From positions 124,001 through 188,000 of the forward strand of contig CAKPIK010000001.1 of assembly GCA_934162365.1 (NCBI GenBank): DNA of 64,000 bases, written 5' to 3'. The DNA comes from an uncultured Clostridia bacterium (GTDB taxonomy: Bacteria > Bacillota > Clostridia > TANB77 > CAG-508). The notes under the pieces were generated by a model that had not been told where the DNA came from, made no database searches, and saw only the letters and a program-made list of their open reading frames with translations. Below, in pieces: positions 63,184-64,000 of this stretch; the stretch's first letter is position 1; each line of letters begins with the position of its first letter. The position numbers were made by a program, and so were the translations under genes.

Positions 63184-64000
63184 ATGATAGTATATGAAGC
63201 GACAAAAGAGATATTTATTAATGATGTAATAAATAATCAAATAGCTAGTAGGATAGAACAATTATATAGACTAAGAGTGGGACAAAATGTTAATCCAAGA
63301 GAAAAAGAAGCTTGGAAGAATTCTATGATGTATATGAATAATGTTTTAAACGATGTTAGTATTCCAAATAATAGTGGGATAGCAATAGAATTTAAAATTC
63401 CATATACTTCTAAAAGAATAGACTTTATTATAACTGGAAGAGATAAACAAGGGAGAAACATTGCAATTATAGTTGAGTTAAAACAATGGACAGAGGCTGA
63501 AATTGTTGAAGGTCAAGATGGTATTGTTAGAACTTTTACAGGTGGTGCAATGAGAGAGGTTGCTCATCCATCTTATCAAGCATGGTCATATGCAGCTTAT
63601 ATTGAAGATTTTAATGAAAATGTCCAAAGAGATAATGTAAAATTATTACCTTGTGCATATTTACACAACTATGAAAATGTTGAACCCAAAACTATACTAT
63701 CGGACAAGTATAAAGATTATATTGAAAAAGCTCCTGTATTTATTAGTGGTGATGCTCTCAAATTAAGAGAATTCATTAAAAAGTATGTTACAGAAGGTGA
63801 TAACAAGGAAACATTATATTTAATTGAAAACGGAAAAATAAAACCTTCTAAATCATTACAAGATTGTATAGCAGGAATGGTAAAACAAAATAAAGAATTT
63901 ATATTATTAGATAATCAAAAAGTAGTATATGAAACAGCAATGGAAATGGCAAAGAAATCTAATGAAGATGGTAAAAAAAGATGTTTAATTGTTAAAGGTG
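63184..64000 (+). CDS. Nuclease-ATPase of DUF2075 type (cut by window end)
   Basis: 272 codons are visible, open to the end. The ATG at 63184 follows GGGGG at 63171-63175. The N-terminal part (about 60-110) has a PD-(D/E)xK-like pattern: KRIDFIITG then IAIIVELKQW, i.e. D...ExK, followed by AHPSYQAWSYAAY. The sequence then enters a P-loop region, since the last residues (RCLIVKG) precede the expected Walker A. DUF2075/SLFN-like proteins with this make-up are putative helicase-nucleases. It follows a MazG-like gene, and together they look like a defence-type operon. The ATPase half is not seen, so the name rests on the N-terminal part. Confidence 0.65.
   Translation, partial: MIVYEATKEIFINDVINNQIASRIEQLYRLRVGQNVNPREKEAWKNSMMYMNNVLNDVSIPNNSGIAIEFKIPYTSKRIDFIITGRDKQGRNIAIIVELKQWTEAEIVEGQDGIVRTFTGGAMREVAHPSYQAWSYAAYIEDFNENVQRDNVKLLPCAYLHNYENVEPKTILSDKYKDYIEKAPVFISGDALKLREFIKKYVTEGDNKETLYLIENGKIKPSKSLQDCIAGMVKQNKEFILLDNQKVVYETAMEMAKKSNEDGKKRCLIVKG

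Overview
The window comes from the chromosome of a very AT-rich, Gram-positive, probably spore-forming Clostridia-type bacterium, most likely an uncultured gut lineage. This rests on the classic Firmicutes origin gene order (parB-parA-rsmG-mnmG-mnmE-jag-yidC-yidD-rnpA-rpmH / dnaA-dnaN-recF-gyrB), on spmA/spmB, an AbrB-type regulator, a DnaD/DnaI-like pair and the absence of outer-membrane genes. TAA, TAG and TGA all act as stops. The replication origin lies at about 10.9-12.75 kb. Genes to its left run mainly on the minus strand and genes to its right start on the plus strand, as expected for divergent replichores.

Layout. 1-2050: two MFS-like membrane transporters, the first cut by the window edge. 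2086-2378: two tRNA-Ser genes. 2511-10806: parB to rpmH. 10879-12735: origin with two DnaA-box clusters flanking dnaA and a DnaA-trio-like unwinding element. 12755-16939: dnaN, recF, gyrB. 17541-21665: the first half of a relaxase-less type IV secretion-like (T4SS) system (split VirB4, CpaE/MinD-like ATPase, unknown protein). 21931-24724: a Wzz-like / BY-kinase / PHP-phosphatase module with a cadherin-like surface protein and no glycosyltransferases. 24882-27317: gyrA. 27377-29355: DnaI-like helicase loader and DnaD. 29435-32883: the second half of the T4SS-like system (PrgI, TrbL/VirB6, pilin-like, VirD4 and a small membrane protein). 32958-44465: mixed housekeeping and regulatory genes (DUF1858, tRNA cluster, FabG-like SDR, CBM25-like protein, several HTH regulators, VanW/G5 protein, AbrB-zinc-ribbon protein, CapA, DUF378, ABC-F, Tex).

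44509-54908 is one leftward block: a 2464-residue NRPS (C-A-T-C-A-T-reductase) followed by a multi-TM PAS histidine kinase, which is translationally coupled to it, and a REC-HD-GYP response regulator. The architecture predicts release of a (probably N-acylated) dipeptide aldehyde, as known for gut Clostridia NRPSs that yield peptide aldehydes and pyrazinones. tRNA-Arg, a candidate structured RNA and spmAB follow.

From 56897 an integrative element begins at the initiator tRNA gene. It has a tyrosine integrase reading towards the tRNA, then accessory genes that look like a defence island: a two-gene RexA/RexB-like system, an HTH-Fic protein, a methyltransferase behind an attenuator-like leader, a MazG-type pyrophosphohydrolase, a small membrane protein and the start of a nuclease/ATPase of DUF2075 type that runs off the window. 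The most promising candidates for undescribed biology are the origin-linked split T4SS-like machinery, the NRPS-sensor operon and the RexAB-like pair.
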